A stretch of 12,167 nt of DNA. Origin: Sphingomonadales bacterium. GTDB lineage: Bacteria; Pseudomonadota; Alphaproteobacteria; Sphingomonadales; Sphingomonadaceae. This document shows positions 1 through 6,510 of the stretch, in pieces. How positions within the stretch are numbered: position 1 is the stretch's first letter; every line of letters begins with the position of its first letter. Location: NCBI GenBank assembly GCA_028868335.1, contig JAGWUU010000064.1:1-12167 (forward strand), given 5' to 3'. Made by a program: the position numbers and the translations under genes. The notes below the pieces were generated by a model, which saw nothing but the letters and a program-made list of their open reading frames with translations, was not told the DNA's origin and ran no database searches.

Positions 1-1
1 T

Positions 2-78
2 TGGCGCGCCCGGCAGGGGTCGAACCTGCGGCCTCAAGATTAGAAGTCTCGCGCTCTATCCAGCTGAGCTACGGGCGC
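2..78 (-). tRNA. tRNA-Arg, anticodon UCU, with encoded CCA
   Basis: Read on the minus strand, the segment folds as a full cloverleaf of 77 nt. The acceptor stem pairs GCGCCCG with CGGGCGC, followed by discriminator G and an encoded CCA (positions 4-2). The D arm begins GCTC and closes GAGC. The anticodon stem pairs CGAGA with TCTTG around the loop CTTCTAA, giving anticodon TCT, which reads AGA as arginine. The T arm is GCAGG-TTCGACC-CCTGC. AGA is normally a rare codon in GC-rich genomes. The gene is divergent from the queuosine-precursor transporter, with 60 bp between them. The 3' flank lies outside the window, so use as an integration site cannot be judged. Confidence 0.96.
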
Positions 79-91
79 GCGCCGCGCTCCC

Positions 92-118
92 CTTAGGGCG
101 GGATTGCGCGCCGCGCAA
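92..118 (-). promoter_or_regulatory. candidate promoter of the tRNA-Arg gene
   Basis: On the minus strand TTGCGC (118-113) is followed after 15 nt by CCTAAG (97-92), about 13 bp before the tRNA 5' end. The -35-like half lies in a perfect palindrome at 104-118 whose other half is the -35-like element of the divergent transporter gene. This rests on sequence similarity only. Confidence 0.35.
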
Positions 119-131
119 ATGCCACTAGCTT
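104..131 (+). promoter_or_regulatory. candidate promoter of yhhQ, leaderless type
   Basis: TTGCGC (104-109), a 16-nt spacer and TAGCTT (126-131) place the expected transcription start at or next to the ATG at 139. No Shine-Dalgarno is visible before that ATG. This fits a leaderless transcript, as also suggested for recF, the glycosyltransferase and rarA in this window. The -35-like hexamer is one half of the palindrome at 104-118. Confidence 0.4.
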
Positions 132-138
132 GCGCCGC

Positions 139-861
139 ATGACCACGCACCTCAACACGCTTGACGGCCAAGCCAGCGCGCGCCGCCACTTTCGCTATTT
201 CGACTACGCGATGGCCGCCTTCGTCGCGATCCTGCTTTTGTCGAACCTGATCGGCGCGGCGAAACTGGCCACCGTTGGCGGCTACACGTTTGGTGCGGGG
301 ATCATGTTCTTTCCGATCAGCTATGTGCTGGGCGATGTGCTGACCGAAGTTTACGGATACGCCAATGCCCGCCGCTGCGTTTGGGTCGGGTTTGCCGCCA
401 TGCTTTTCATGGCCTTCATGAGCTGGGTTGTGGTCAAGCTCCCTCCAGCCGCAGGGTGGAACGGGCAGGCCGCTTACGACAGCGTGTTCGGCAACACCTG
501 GCGAATTGTCGCCGCCTCGATCACAGCCTTTTGGGCGGGCGAATTCGTCAACAGCTATGTCCTCGCCAAGATGAAGATCCTGACGGCTGGCAAGATGTTG
601 TGGACCCGCACCATCGGATCGACGGTGTTCGGCCAGGCAGTTGACAGCGTGATCTTCTACCCGGTGGCGTTCCTGGGAATCTGGAGCAGCGATCAGGTGT
701 TGACCGTGATGGTCACGAACTGGTTCCTCAAGGTGATGTGGGAAGCCCTGCTCACCCCAGTTACCTACGCCGTGGTCGGCTGGCTCAAGCGGCGCGAGGG
801 GGTGGAGGTGTTCGACACCGGGACTGATTTCTCGCCCTTCGCCAAGGCTGATGCGGTTTAG
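139..861 (+). CDS. yhhQ: YhhQ/VUT family queuosine precursor transporter
   Basis: This 240-aa inner-membrane protein belongs to the Vut_1 (YhhQ/QPTR) family. Characterised E. coli YhhQ imports queuosine precursors (preQ0/preQ1) used to modify the wobble base of GUN-anticodon tRNAs. Visible here are about six hydrophobic segments (roughly residues 23-43, 50-67, 80-99, 122-141, 165-182 and 193-214). Also visible are the conserved GDVLTEVYG at 65-73, the EFVNSY segment at 135-140, and the GQAVDS segment at 165-170 followed by IFYP. The ATG at 139 is chosen over an in-frame TTG at 130, because the TTG lies inside the probable -10 element and adds only three residues. The gene is divergent from tRNA-Arg and convergent with the PspC gene. 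Family assignment is firm; the exact substrate (preQ0, preQ1 or queuine) cannot be told from sequence. Confidence 0.9.
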   Translation: MTTHLNTLDGQASARRHFRYFDYAMAAFVAILLLSNLIGAAKLATVGGYTFGAGIMFFPISYVLGDVLTEVYGYANARRCVWVGFAAMLFMAFMSWVVVKLPPAAGWNGQAAYDSVFGNTWRIVAASITAFWAGEFVNSYVLAKMKILTAGKMLWTRTIGSTVFGQAVDSVIFYPVAFLGIWSSDQVLTVMVTNWFLKVMWEALLTPVTYAVVGWLKRREGVEVFDTGTDFSPFAKADAV

Positions 862-885
862 GCCCTGCTCGTTCGAACAGGGCCT
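860..885. terminator. hairpin between convergent yhhQ and PspC genes
   Basis: AGGCCCTG (860-867) pairs perfectly with CAGGGCCT (878-885). The 10-nt loop can add two more pairs around GTTC. The stem starts inside the yhhQ stop codon. A second perfect 8-bp inverted repeat (CAATCGGC 901-908, GCCGATTG 915-922) lies at the very end of the PspC gene. Neither is followed by a T run, so a bidirectional terminator is inferred from position and stem strength only. Confidence 0.5.
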
Positions 886-899
886 CACCGGCGATCGGC

Positions 900-1115
900 T
901 CAATCGGCGATGAGGCCGATTGCAAGGTAGATCAGGACCAGGCTGCCGAAACCGAGGATCGTGCCCAGCACCCAGGCGATCCGCACCAGGTTCACGTCAA
1001 GACCGAAGTAGTCTGCGATTCCCGAGCAAACGCCCATGAACTTGGCGCGTCCCTTGTCGAGGTGAAAGCCGCTACGTACCGGGGTGACGGGGTTGGAACG
1101 GTCAAGCGCGCTCAT
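900..1115 (-). CDS. stand-alone PspC-domain membrane protein
   Basis: This 71-aa protein is almost entirely one PspC domain. A short polar N-terminus leads to FMGVCSGIADYFGLD at 26-40, then VNLVRIAWVL and a hydrophobic helix to about residue 69. In enterobacteria PspC is an inner-membrane sensor/effector of the phage-shock envelope-stress response. This protein is shorter than E. coli PspC (119 aa) and lacks a C-terminal cytoplasmic extension. The ATG at 1115 is chosen because GGGAG lies 7 nt upstream and the PspC similarity begins soon after; the reading frame stays open further upstream without family similarity. Its ATG overlaps the stop of the preceding 46-aa gene (ATGA), implying translational coupling. 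A sigma-54-like promoter upstream of the pair fits psp-type control. No pspA, pspB or pspF is seen in the window. Confidence 0.88.
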   Translation of the reverse strand: MSALDRSNPVTPVRSGFHLDKGRAKFMGVCSGIADYFGLDVNLVRIAWVLGTILGFGSLVLIYLAIGLIAD

Positions 1116-1252
1116 GCCACCACTCCCACGTAGGCAACCGATGAACGTGCGGGCGCCGGGGTGGATACCGTGCCGGCGAACAGCATGACCGAGAGAACGA
1201 GCGCTGACAGGGCTGCGGTGGCGCGGTTGCTGAAGGTGTTGGACTGGGGCAT
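1112..1252 (-). CDS. 46-aa small hydrophobic/secreted protein, coupled to PspC
   Basis: I do not recognise a family. The ORF encodes a polar N-terminus (MPQSNTFSNR), a hydrophobic segment at about residues 12-28, an AxA-like site (A33-P34-A35) and a short tail. It could be a small exported peptide or a single-pass membrane protein. Support for it being real: GGAG lies 7 nt before this ATG (1263-1260), the stop overlaps the PspC start as ATGA, and the sigma-54-like promoter lies about 55-70 bp upstream with a predicted 43-nt leader. The frame stays open to an ATG at 1411, but that form would be translated from across the promoter and has no ribosome site, so I reject it. By context it may act with the PspC protein at the membrane; that is inference. 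Confidence 0.6.
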   Translation of the reverse strand: MPQSNTFSNRATAALSALVLSVMLFAGTVSTPAPARSSVAYVGVVA

Positions 1253-1306
1253 TTTCAATCTCCGTTGGCAAATTTTGGTGCGCTTGCTGCGCATGCCGAT
1301 GTATTT

Positions 1307-1322
1307 GCAGGGAGCGTGCCAA
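1307..1322 (-). promoter_or_regulatory. candidate sigma-54 (-24/-12) promoter
   Basis: On the minus strand the segment reads TTGGCACG-CTCC-CTGC(A). This matches the RpoN consensus TGGCACG-N4-TTGC at all but one position, with exactly 10 nt between the GG (1320-1319, -24) and the GC (1308-1307, -12). The predicted start is near 1295, giving a 43-nt leader to the ATG at 1252. In other bacteria psp genes are driven by sigma-54 with the enhancer-binding protein PspF, which agrees with the downstream PspC gene. Confidence 0.7.
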
Positions 1323-1341
1323 ACTTGGAAAACGGCAGAAA

Positions 1342-1360
1342 TCTGCGCTTCTGTCGCAGA
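1342..1360. promoter_or_regulatory. inverted repeat TCTGCG-N7-CGCAGA
   Basis: This perfect 6-bp inverted repeat has a 7-nt spacer and the same overall span (19 bp) as the repeat at 1394-1412. It lies about -47 to -65 relative to the predicted sigma-54 start. It may be a second activator or looping-protein site; function is unknown. Confidence 0.35.
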
Positions 1361-1393
1361 AACGAAAATCTTTCTCCGAGATGAATGCGCAGT

Positions 1394-1412
1394 GTTGGTG
1401 AAAATTACCAAC
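1394..1412. promoter_or_regulatory. inverted repeat GTTGGT-N7-ACCAAC, possible enhancer site
   Basis: This perfect 6-bp inverted repeat lies in an AT-rich stretch about -99 to -117 relative to the predicted sigma-54 start. That is the usual range for bacterial enhancer-binding-protein sites. It also lies just upstream of the probable recF promoter, so it could affect both directions. The binding protein is unknown; a PspF-like activator is the natural candidate by context. Confidence 0.45.
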
Positions 1413-1433
1413 TATCAGCAATCGCCTTTCGCG

Positions 1434-1460
1434 TGACGCGGGGGGCACGTCGCACTATCG
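1434..1460 (+). promoter_or_regulatory. candidate recF promoter, leaderless type
   Basis: TGACGC (1434-1439) and CTATCG (1455-1460) are separated by 15 nt. CTATCG ends 7 nt before the recF ATG, and no Shine-Dalgarno is present. The expected start therefore falls on the ATG. Confidence is limited by the weak -35. Confidence 0.35.
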
Positions 1461-1467
1461 CCCGGCC

Positions 1468-2541
1468 ATGGCGCTCGACCGGATCACACTGACCACCTTT
1501 CGCAACCACCGCGCGACGCGGCTGGAAGGGACGACGCGATTCAACCTGCTGGTCGGCGAGAACGGCGCAGGCAAGACCAATGTGCTCGAAGCCTTGTCGC
1601 TGTTCGCACCCGGACGCGGGCTGCGCCGGGCTGGATTGAGCGAAATGCCCGGTCAGGGCGGCGATGGCAGCTTTGCCGTCAGCGCCGAACTGGCCGAGGG
1701 CGTGCAGCTTGGCACCGGAGTCCGTCCCGAGCGGCCGGGGCGACGCATTGCCCAGGTCAACGGGGCTGAGTTGCCCGCGGTCCAACTGGGCGAATGGCTC
1801 AGCCTCGGCTGGCTGACCCCGGCCATGGACCGCCTCTTTGCCGAAAGCGCGGGCGCGCGCCGCCGCTTTCTCGACCGCTTGGTGCTGGCGCTCGAACCAG
1901 GTCACGCGCGCAACGCCGCGCGGCTTGAAGGCGCGCTGCGTGAGCGCAACCGTCTGCTGTCAGAACCCGCCGAGCCGGATCCCCAGTGGCTCGACGCAAT
2001 CGAAGGCCAGGTGGCGGAATCGGGCGCGGCAGTCGCCCAGGCCCGCGCCCGCCTGGTCACGCGGCTGGCCAAGGCCTTGTCGACACTGCCGGACGCGCCG
2101 TTCGCCCGGCCTGATCTGCGCTACGAGCCGGGCGGCCCGGACCAGGAAGCCGATCTCGCTGAGGCGCTCTCTTCGGGCCGGCGCCGCGATCGCGCGGCCC
2201 AGCGCACGCTCGTCGGGCCGCATCGCGACGAGCTGGCAGTCGCCATGTCGGGCAAGGATCAACCCGCCGCCGAATGCTCGACCGGCGAGCAGAAGGCGAT
2301 GTTGATCGCGATAACCCTGGCTCATGCCGGGTTGCTCGAATCGGCACGCCCGTCGCTACTTCTGCTTGACGAGGTGGCAGCGCACCTTGATCCGCTGCGC
2401 CGCGCGGCGCTGTTCGATCGGCTCCGCAACGGGGACGCTCAGGTTTGGCTGACGGGAACCGAGCTGTCGCCGTTCGAGGCGATAGCCGGGGAGGCGGCGG
2501 TGTGGAGAGTCAATGAGGGGACGGTGGAGCGGTTGAGGTAG
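1468..2541 (+). CDS. recF: DNA replication and repair protein RecF
   Basis: This 357-aa SMC-like ABC ATPase works with RecO and RecR to load RecA at gaps behind stalled forks. Key parts are all visible. The Walker A is GENGAGKT (30-37), and the N-terminal TFRNHR lies at 10-15. The LSLGWLTPAMDRLF block (111-124) leads into RRRFLDRLV (131-139), which are RecF-typical. VGPHRDEL lies at 249-256, the ABC signature STGEQK at 271-276, and the Walker B LLLLDE at 297-302 with the D-loop AAHLD. Length is normal for the family. The gene is not next to dnaA/dnaN here. Its last 32 bp overlap the 3' end of the convergent esterase gene. It is divergent from the small-protein/PspC pair. The ATG at 1468 begins the conserved N-terminus directly. 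Confidence 0.96.
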   Translation: MALDRITLTTFRNHRATRLEGTTRFNLLVGENGAGKTNVLEALSLFAPGRGLRRAGLSEMPGQGGDGSFAVSAELAEGVQLGTGVRPERPGRRIAQVNGAELPAVQLGEWLSLGWLTPAMDRLFAESAGARRRFLDRLVLALEPGHARNAARLEGALRERNRLLSEPAEPDPQWLDAIEGQVAESGAAVAQARARLVTRLAKALSTLPDAPFARPDLRYEPGGPDQEADLAEALSSGRRRDRAAQRTLVGPHRDELAVAMSGKDQPAAECSTGEQKAMLIAITLAHAGLLESARPSLLLLDEVAAHLDPLRRAALFDRLRNGDAQVWLTGTELSPFEAIAGEAAVWRVNEGTVERLR

Positions 2542-3235
2542 CGGGCAGCTCCTTCACCACCTGACTTACCGTGTCGCGCACCAGCAACTCTACGCCCGGC
2601 GCGGTTGGGTGGATGTGGTCGGCCTGGACCAATTCGGGGTGCCCGACCACCGATTGCAGAAAAAACGGCACCAGCCCGGCGCCGTGCTTTTTCGCCAAGG
2701 CCGGATAGATCGGGTTAAACGCCTTGGCATAGTCCGCCCCGAGGTTGGGCGCCGCGACCATTCCCAGCAGCAGCGTCGGCACCTTCCGACCGCCCAACCT
2801 TTCAAGGATCGCATCGAGATTGGCTCTGGTCTGTTCCGGCGGAAGGCCGCGCAGCATGTCGTTGCCGCCAAGGCTGATGATTACCAGCGCCGGAGACTTG
2901 GGCAGGCTGTTCAGCGTAAAGTCGAGTCGTTGCAGCCCGTCCGCCGTGGTGTCGCCGGAAACCCCGGCATTCATGATCCGCGCGTTGACCCCGCGCGCCC
3001 GAAGCGCTGCTTCAAGACGCGACGGATAGTTCTGCCCAGGATCAAGGCCCGGACCGGCGAACAGACTGTCACCCAGTGCGACGATCTTCACTTCCTCGCC
3101 CATGACCGGCGGAAGCGCTGGTTCGTGCGCCTCGGCCACCGCGGCACTGGCTTGCGGCTGCGGCGCTTCCTTTCCGCATGCGGTCAATGCCAGCATCGCA
3201 CCACTTGCAACCAGACGCGCCCGTTTCCATTTCAT
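2510..3235 (-). CDS. tesA: TesA-like SGNH/GDSL esterase lipoprotein
   Basis: This 241-aa protein is in the SGNH hydrolase (arylesterase/TesA/lysophospholipase L1) family. The N-terminus is a lipoprotein signal with lipobox LTAC at 17-20 (lipidated Cys20), followed by a low-complexity linker. Catalytic blocks are in order: GDS at 55-57 (nucleophile Ser57), GVSGDTT at 91-97 (oxyanion Gly94), GGND at 123-126 (Asn125), and D206-x-x-H209 completing the triad. E. coli TesA is a soluble periplasmic thioesterase/lysophospholipase, so membrane anchoring is a difference. The start at 3235 has AGGAGG 7 nt upstream and gives a proper signal peptide; the open frame extends to 3316 but lacks these. It is divergent from ybbA-ybbP, as in E. 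coli tesA-ybbA-ybbP. The natural substrate is not deducible. Confidence 0.92.
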   Translation of the reverse strand: MKWKRARLVASGAMLALTACGKEAPQPQASAAVAEAHEPALPPVMGEEVKIVALGDSLFAGPGLDPGQNYPSRLEAALRARGVNARIMNAGVSGDTTADGLQRLDFTLNSLPKSPALVIISLGGNDMLRGLPPEQTRANLDAILERLGGRKVPTLLLGMVAAPNLGADYAKAFNPIYPALAKKHGAGLVPFFLQSVVGHPELVQADHIHPTAPGVELLVRDTVSQVVKELPATSTAPPSPH

Positions 3236-3242
3236 TCCGCAA

Positions 3243-3248
3243 CCTCCT
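3243..3248 (-). promoter_or_regulatory. strong ribosome binding site AGGAGG for the esterase
   Basis: AGGAGG on the minus strand lies 7 nt before the ATG at 3235 and fixes that start. The same bases overlap the -35-like TTGCGT of the divergent ybbA promoter. Confidence 0.8.
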
Positions 3249-3288
3249 TGCGTTTCCTCCTGACTATGGCATCCCGCTGAAGTGACAA
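3248..3288. promoter_or_regulatory. overlapping divergent promoters, tesA-like / ybbA
   Basis: On the plus strand TTGCGT (3248-3253) and CTATGG (3264-3269) precede the ybbA GTG by 12 nt. On the minus strand TTGTCA (3288-3283) and CATAGT (3268-3263) could serve the esterase gene. The two -10-like elements share the same bases, so the two genes could compete for polymerase. Both matches are imperfect. Confidence 0.3.
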
Positions 3289-3986
3289 GCCCCCAACCGG
3301 CGCCGCTCCTCGCCATCGCCTCATCGAACCTTACCCTTTCGCTCGGTCAGGGCTCCAGCGCGGTGGAAATTCTGCGCGGGATCAACCTCGACGTGCCGCA
3401 GGGACAGACCCTTGCGCTGCTTGGCCCTTCCGGTTCGGGCAAGAGTTCGCTGATGGCCGTGCTGTCTGGGCTGGAGCGGGCCAGCGGTGGAACCCTGCGG
3501 GTCGCGGGCGCCGATTTTGCCACGCTTGATGAGGATGCGCTGGCCACCGCCCGGCGCGGACGGATCGGGATCGTGCTCCAGGCCTTTCACCTGCTGCCGA
3601 CGATGACGGCACTGGAAAACGTGATGACCCCGCTCGAACTCGCCGGCCAGGCCGACGCGCGTGAGCGCGCCGCGGCCGAACTCGGCGCGGTTGGCCTTGC
3701 CCATCGGCTTGATCACTACCCTGCTCAGCTTTCGGGCGGCGAGCAGCAGCGCGTCGCCATCGCCCGCGCGCTCGCGCCGCGCCCGGGGCTGGTCTTTGCC
3801 GACGAACCGACCGGCAACCTCGACCACGCGACGGGCGAAGCGATCATGGACCTGCTCTTTGCCCGCCGTGCCGAAACCGGGGCGACCCTGGTGGTCATAA
3901 CCCACGATGCCGCTCTGGCCGCGCGCTGCGAGCGCGTGGTGACGCTGGCCGACGGCTGCGTGGCGAGCGATAGCGTTCCAGCGTGA
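3282..3986 (+). CDS. ybbA: ABC transporter ATP-binding protein YbbA
   Basis: This 234-aa ATPase of the MacB/LolD type powers the partner YbbP. All nucleotide-binding motifs are present: Walker A GPSGSGKS (48-55), Q-loop Gln100, signature LSGGEQQR (150-157), Walker B LVFADE (170-175) with the D-loop region TGNLD (177-181), and switch His208. The gene starts with GTG; no strong ribosome site is seen and the probable promoter is only 12 nt away. Its stop overlaps the GTG of ybbP (GTGA), so the two are translationally coupled. Type VII ABC systems of this class usually drive periplasmic work or lipoprotein movement rather than classic transport. The link to the divergent esterase is conserved in proteobacteria, but the substrate is unsettled. 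Confidence 0.93.
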   Translation: MTSPQPAPLLAIASSNLTLSLGQGSSAVEILRGINLDVPQGQTLALLGPSGSGKSSLMAVLSGLERASGGTLRVAGADFATLDEDALATARRGRIGIVLQAFHLLPTMTALENVMTPLELAGQADARERAAAELGAVGLAHRLDHYPAQLSGGEQQRVAIARALAPRPGLVFADEPTGNLDHATGEAIMDLLFARRAETGATLVVITHDAALAARCERVVTLADGCVASDSVPA

Positions 3987-6505
3987 GCGCGGCCCTCTCA
4001 TGGCCCGTCGCCTGGAAGATTGCCCGGCGCGATCTTTCGGCGCGGTTTCGCGGGCTGCGCCTGTTGCTGGTCTGCCTGTTCCTTGGTGTCGGCGCGCTTG
4101 CCGCAATCGGCACACTGACCGGCGCGATCGGGCGCGAGCTTCAGGATCGCGGCCAGCACATCCTCGGCGGGGATCTTCAGATCGAGGTGTGGCAGCGTAG
4201 TCCCTCTGACGCTGAGCGGTCGGCCTTCGCGGCGATGGGCAAGGTCTCCAGCGGGCTTCGCCTGCAAGCGATGGCGACCAATGGGGCGCTTGCTTCCCCG
4301 GTAGAACTGAAAGCCGTCGATGCGGCGTGGCCACTGGTCGGCCGCCTCACGCTTGCCGATGGGCGAACGGTCGGCGCCCCGCCGGAAGGTTCGGCATGGC
4401 TATCGACCGATGCTGCGGCAAGGCTAGGAGTAGTGCCGGGCGGTACGATTTCCGTTGGCGGCAAGGCGCTGCGTGTCGATGGACTGATCGGGGATGAGCC
4501 CGATCGGCTCAGCGAAGGCTTCACCCTCGGCCCGACGGTGATCGTCCCATCCGACTTTCCCGCCAGCGCCGGTTTGACCAGCCCCGGTGCCATGTTCCGT
4601 TCCAAGACCCGCATCCTGCTGCCGCGCGGTGGCAATCCCGTGGCGGGGATAGACCACCTCAAAGCGCGCTTTCCCAACGCAGGGTTCACCTATCGCCAAC
4701 GTGACAAGGCCGCGCCGGGGGCCGATAGCTTCGTCTCGCGGATGGGCGAGTTCCTCGTCCTCGTCGGCCTCGCCGCGCTGGTGATCGCCGGGATCGGGAT
4801 CGGCGGCGGGGTGTCGTCCTACCTGGAGGCGCGGCGCGGCAGCATCGCCACGTTGAAGGTGCTAGGCGCGACCAGCGGAGACATTGCGCGAATCTACCTG
4901 CTCCAGATCGCCGCTGCGGCACTGATGGGGAGTGCCGCGGGCCTGCTCGGCGGCGTTCTGGTAACGCCCATGCTCGGCAAGGCACTGGGCAGTCTGTTGC
5001 CGGTCGCGCCCGGCTTCGTGTTCGATCTTGCCGCGCTGGCCCGTGCGGCGATCTACGGCCTGCTGGTCGCGCTGGTTTTTGCCGCACCACCACTGCTCGC
5101 CGCGCGCAGCTTTCCGGCGATGGCCTTGATGCGGGCGCGGGTGTCGCCGCTTGCCCGGCGTTGGGGGGACGTGCTGTTGCCCGTGGGCGGCGGCGTGGCC
5201 GCGATTGCCGCGCTTGCGCTGGCGACGGCGGCGCAAGTCAAGGTGACGGCGCTGTTCCTTGCAGGAGCGCTGGCGCTGCTGCTGATCCTCGCGTTGCTCG
5301 GTTGGGCAATCCGCAAGTGCGCGGCCCGTCTGCCCCGACCACGGCGTCCTCTGCTGCGGATCGCGTTGGCCAACCTCCACCGGCCCGGCGCGCAGACCGG
5401 GGCGCTGGTTACCGCCCTGGGCTTCGGCTTGTCAGCCTTCGTGACGCTGGCGGCGGTGCAGACCAGCCTCGACGCCAATATCGCCGCGCGGGTGCCTCAA
5501 CGCGCGCCAGACTATTTCGTGCTCGACGTTCCGCGTGACCGGGTTGACGCCTTCCGCGCAACCGTGGCGGCCGCTGCTCCGCAAGCGCGGGTGCGAACGG
5601 TTCCCACGCTACGAGGGGCGATCCTCGCCTATGGCCCGGCTAACCACATGACCCGCGTTGCCGATCTCAAGGAGCTACCGGAAGACGCCTGGGCGCTGCG
5701 TGGCGAACGCGGACTGACCTATTCAGACACGGTGCCCGAGGGCAATTCGCTCACCGCAGGCCACTGGTGGCCGCGTGACTACCACGGCGAACCGCTGGTT
5801 TCGGTCGACGAGAAGTTGGCGCAATCGTTGGGCCTGAAGATCGGCGACGCCCTGACGATCAGCCTGCTCGGCGTCGAACGCACTGCGAAGATCGCCGCCT
5901 TCCGGCGGATCGACTGGGATTCGATGGGCTTCAACTATGTGCTGGTGTTCAGTCCCAACGCCATTGCCGACGCCCCGCACAACCTCGCCGCGACGATCAA
6001 CCTCGCCGCGGGCGCCGACAAGGGCCGCCTGCTGCGCGATCTTGTACGCACATTCCCGTCCAGCTCGGTCGTCGAGGTCGGCGGAGTTCTGCGCCAGGCG
6101 CGCGACCTGCTTTCGCAGGTCAGTCTGGCGATCCTTGCCGCCGCCTCGGTGGCAGTGCTGGCCGGAATTGCCGTGTTGCTGGGAGCCATCGCCGCGGCGC
6201 GGGCCAGCCGGGTCTATGACAATGTGATCCTGCGCGTGCTGGGGGCGAGCCGCAGCCAGTTGCTCGCGCTGCAACTGGCGGAATATGGCGTCTTGGCCGC
6301 CGTGCTGGCGTTGGTCGCGATGGGACTGGGCAGCGCGCTGGGCTGGCTGATCGTAGTCAGGTTGTTCAACTTCGACTGGCTGCCTGACTGGCCGCGCATA
6401 TTCGCCGTACTCGGCGCGGGGCTGGTTCTGGTAATCGGGTTCGCCCTGGCTGCCTCGCTCCCGCTGCTCAGAGCCAAGCCGGCCCAGGCATTGCGTGAGC
6501 TTTAA
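3983..6505 (+). CDS. ybbP: FtsX-like ABC permease YbbP
   Basis: This 840-aa inner-membrane permease is close in size to E. coli YbbP (about 800 aa). A first helix at about 24-46 leads to a large periplasmic domain (about 50-250). The first FtsX domain (about 255-375, helices near 255-277, 303-325 and 353-373) contains the coupling-type segment EARRGSIATLKVLGA. A central helical pair spans about 400-444, with another helix near 472-492. A second periplasmic domain spans about 495-705, and a second FtsX domain (about 711-830) carries SRVYDNVILRVLGAS. This ten-helix, two-FtsX duplication distinguishes YbbP from MacB or LolC. The start is a GTG overlapping the ybbA stop. It should act with YbbA; a partner role with the neighbouring esterase is inferred from conserved synteny. 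Confidence 0.92.
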   Translation: MSAALSWPVAWKIARRDLSARFRGLRLLLVCLFLGVGALAAIGTLTGAIGRELQDRGQHILGGDLQIEVWQRSPSDAERSAFAAMGKVSSGLRLQAMATNGALASPVELKAVDAAWPLVGRLTLADGRTVGAPPEGSAWLSTDAAARLGVVPGGTISVGGKALRVDGLIGDEPDRLSEGFTLGPTVIVPSDFPASAGLTSPGAMFRSKTRILLPRGGNPVAGIDHLKARFPNAGFTYRQRDKAAPGADSFVSRMGEFLVLVGLAALVIAGIGIGGGVSSYLEARRGSIATLKVLGATSGDIARIYLLQIAAAALMGSAAGLLGGVLVTPMLGKALGSLLPVAPGFVFDLAALARAAIYGLLVALVFAAPPLLAARSFPAMALMRARVSPLARRWGDVLLPVGGGVAAIAALALATAAQVKVTALFLAGALALLLILALLGWAIRKCAARLPRPRRPLLRIALANLHRPGAQTGALVTALGFGLSAFVTLAAVQTSLDANIAARVPQRAPDYFVLDVPRDRVDAFRATVAAAAPQARVRTVPTLRGAILAYGPANHMTRVADLKELPEDAWALRGERGLTYSDTVPEGNSLTAGHWWPRDYHGEPLVSVDEKLAQSLGLKIGDALTISLLGVERTAKIAAFRRIDWDSMGFNYVLVFSPNAIADAPHNLAATINLAAGADKGRLLRDLVRTFPSSSVVEVGGVLRQARDLLSQVSLAILAAASVAVLAGIAVLLGAIAAARASRVYDNVILRVLGASRSQLLALQLAEYGVLAAVLALVAMGLGSALGWLIVVRLFNFDWLPDWPRIFAVLGAGLVLVIGFALAASLPLLRAKPAQALREL

Positions 6506-6510
6506 CCCCC

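Noticed and set aside
2..78. tRNA-Arg as an integration (att) site of a genomic island
   Set aside because: The 3' flank is outside the window. No integrase or partial tRNA repeat is seen inside it, and the visible side is ordinary core genome.
1112..1411. 99-codon form of the small ORF upstream of PspC
   Set aside because: It would start upstream of the sigma-54 promoter and the intervening repeat, in AT-rich non-coding DNA and without a ribosome site. The internal ATG at 1252 has GGAG at 7 nt.
900..1448. 182-codon form of the PspC gene
   Set aside because: The extra N-terminal part shows no family similarity and runs through the other small ORF and the promoter. The ATG at 1115 has a ribosome site.
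3266..3280. Five-codon ORF (MASR-stop) before ybbA, as a possible leader peptide
   Set aside because: No ribosome site, no control codons, and it overlaps the proposed -10 element.
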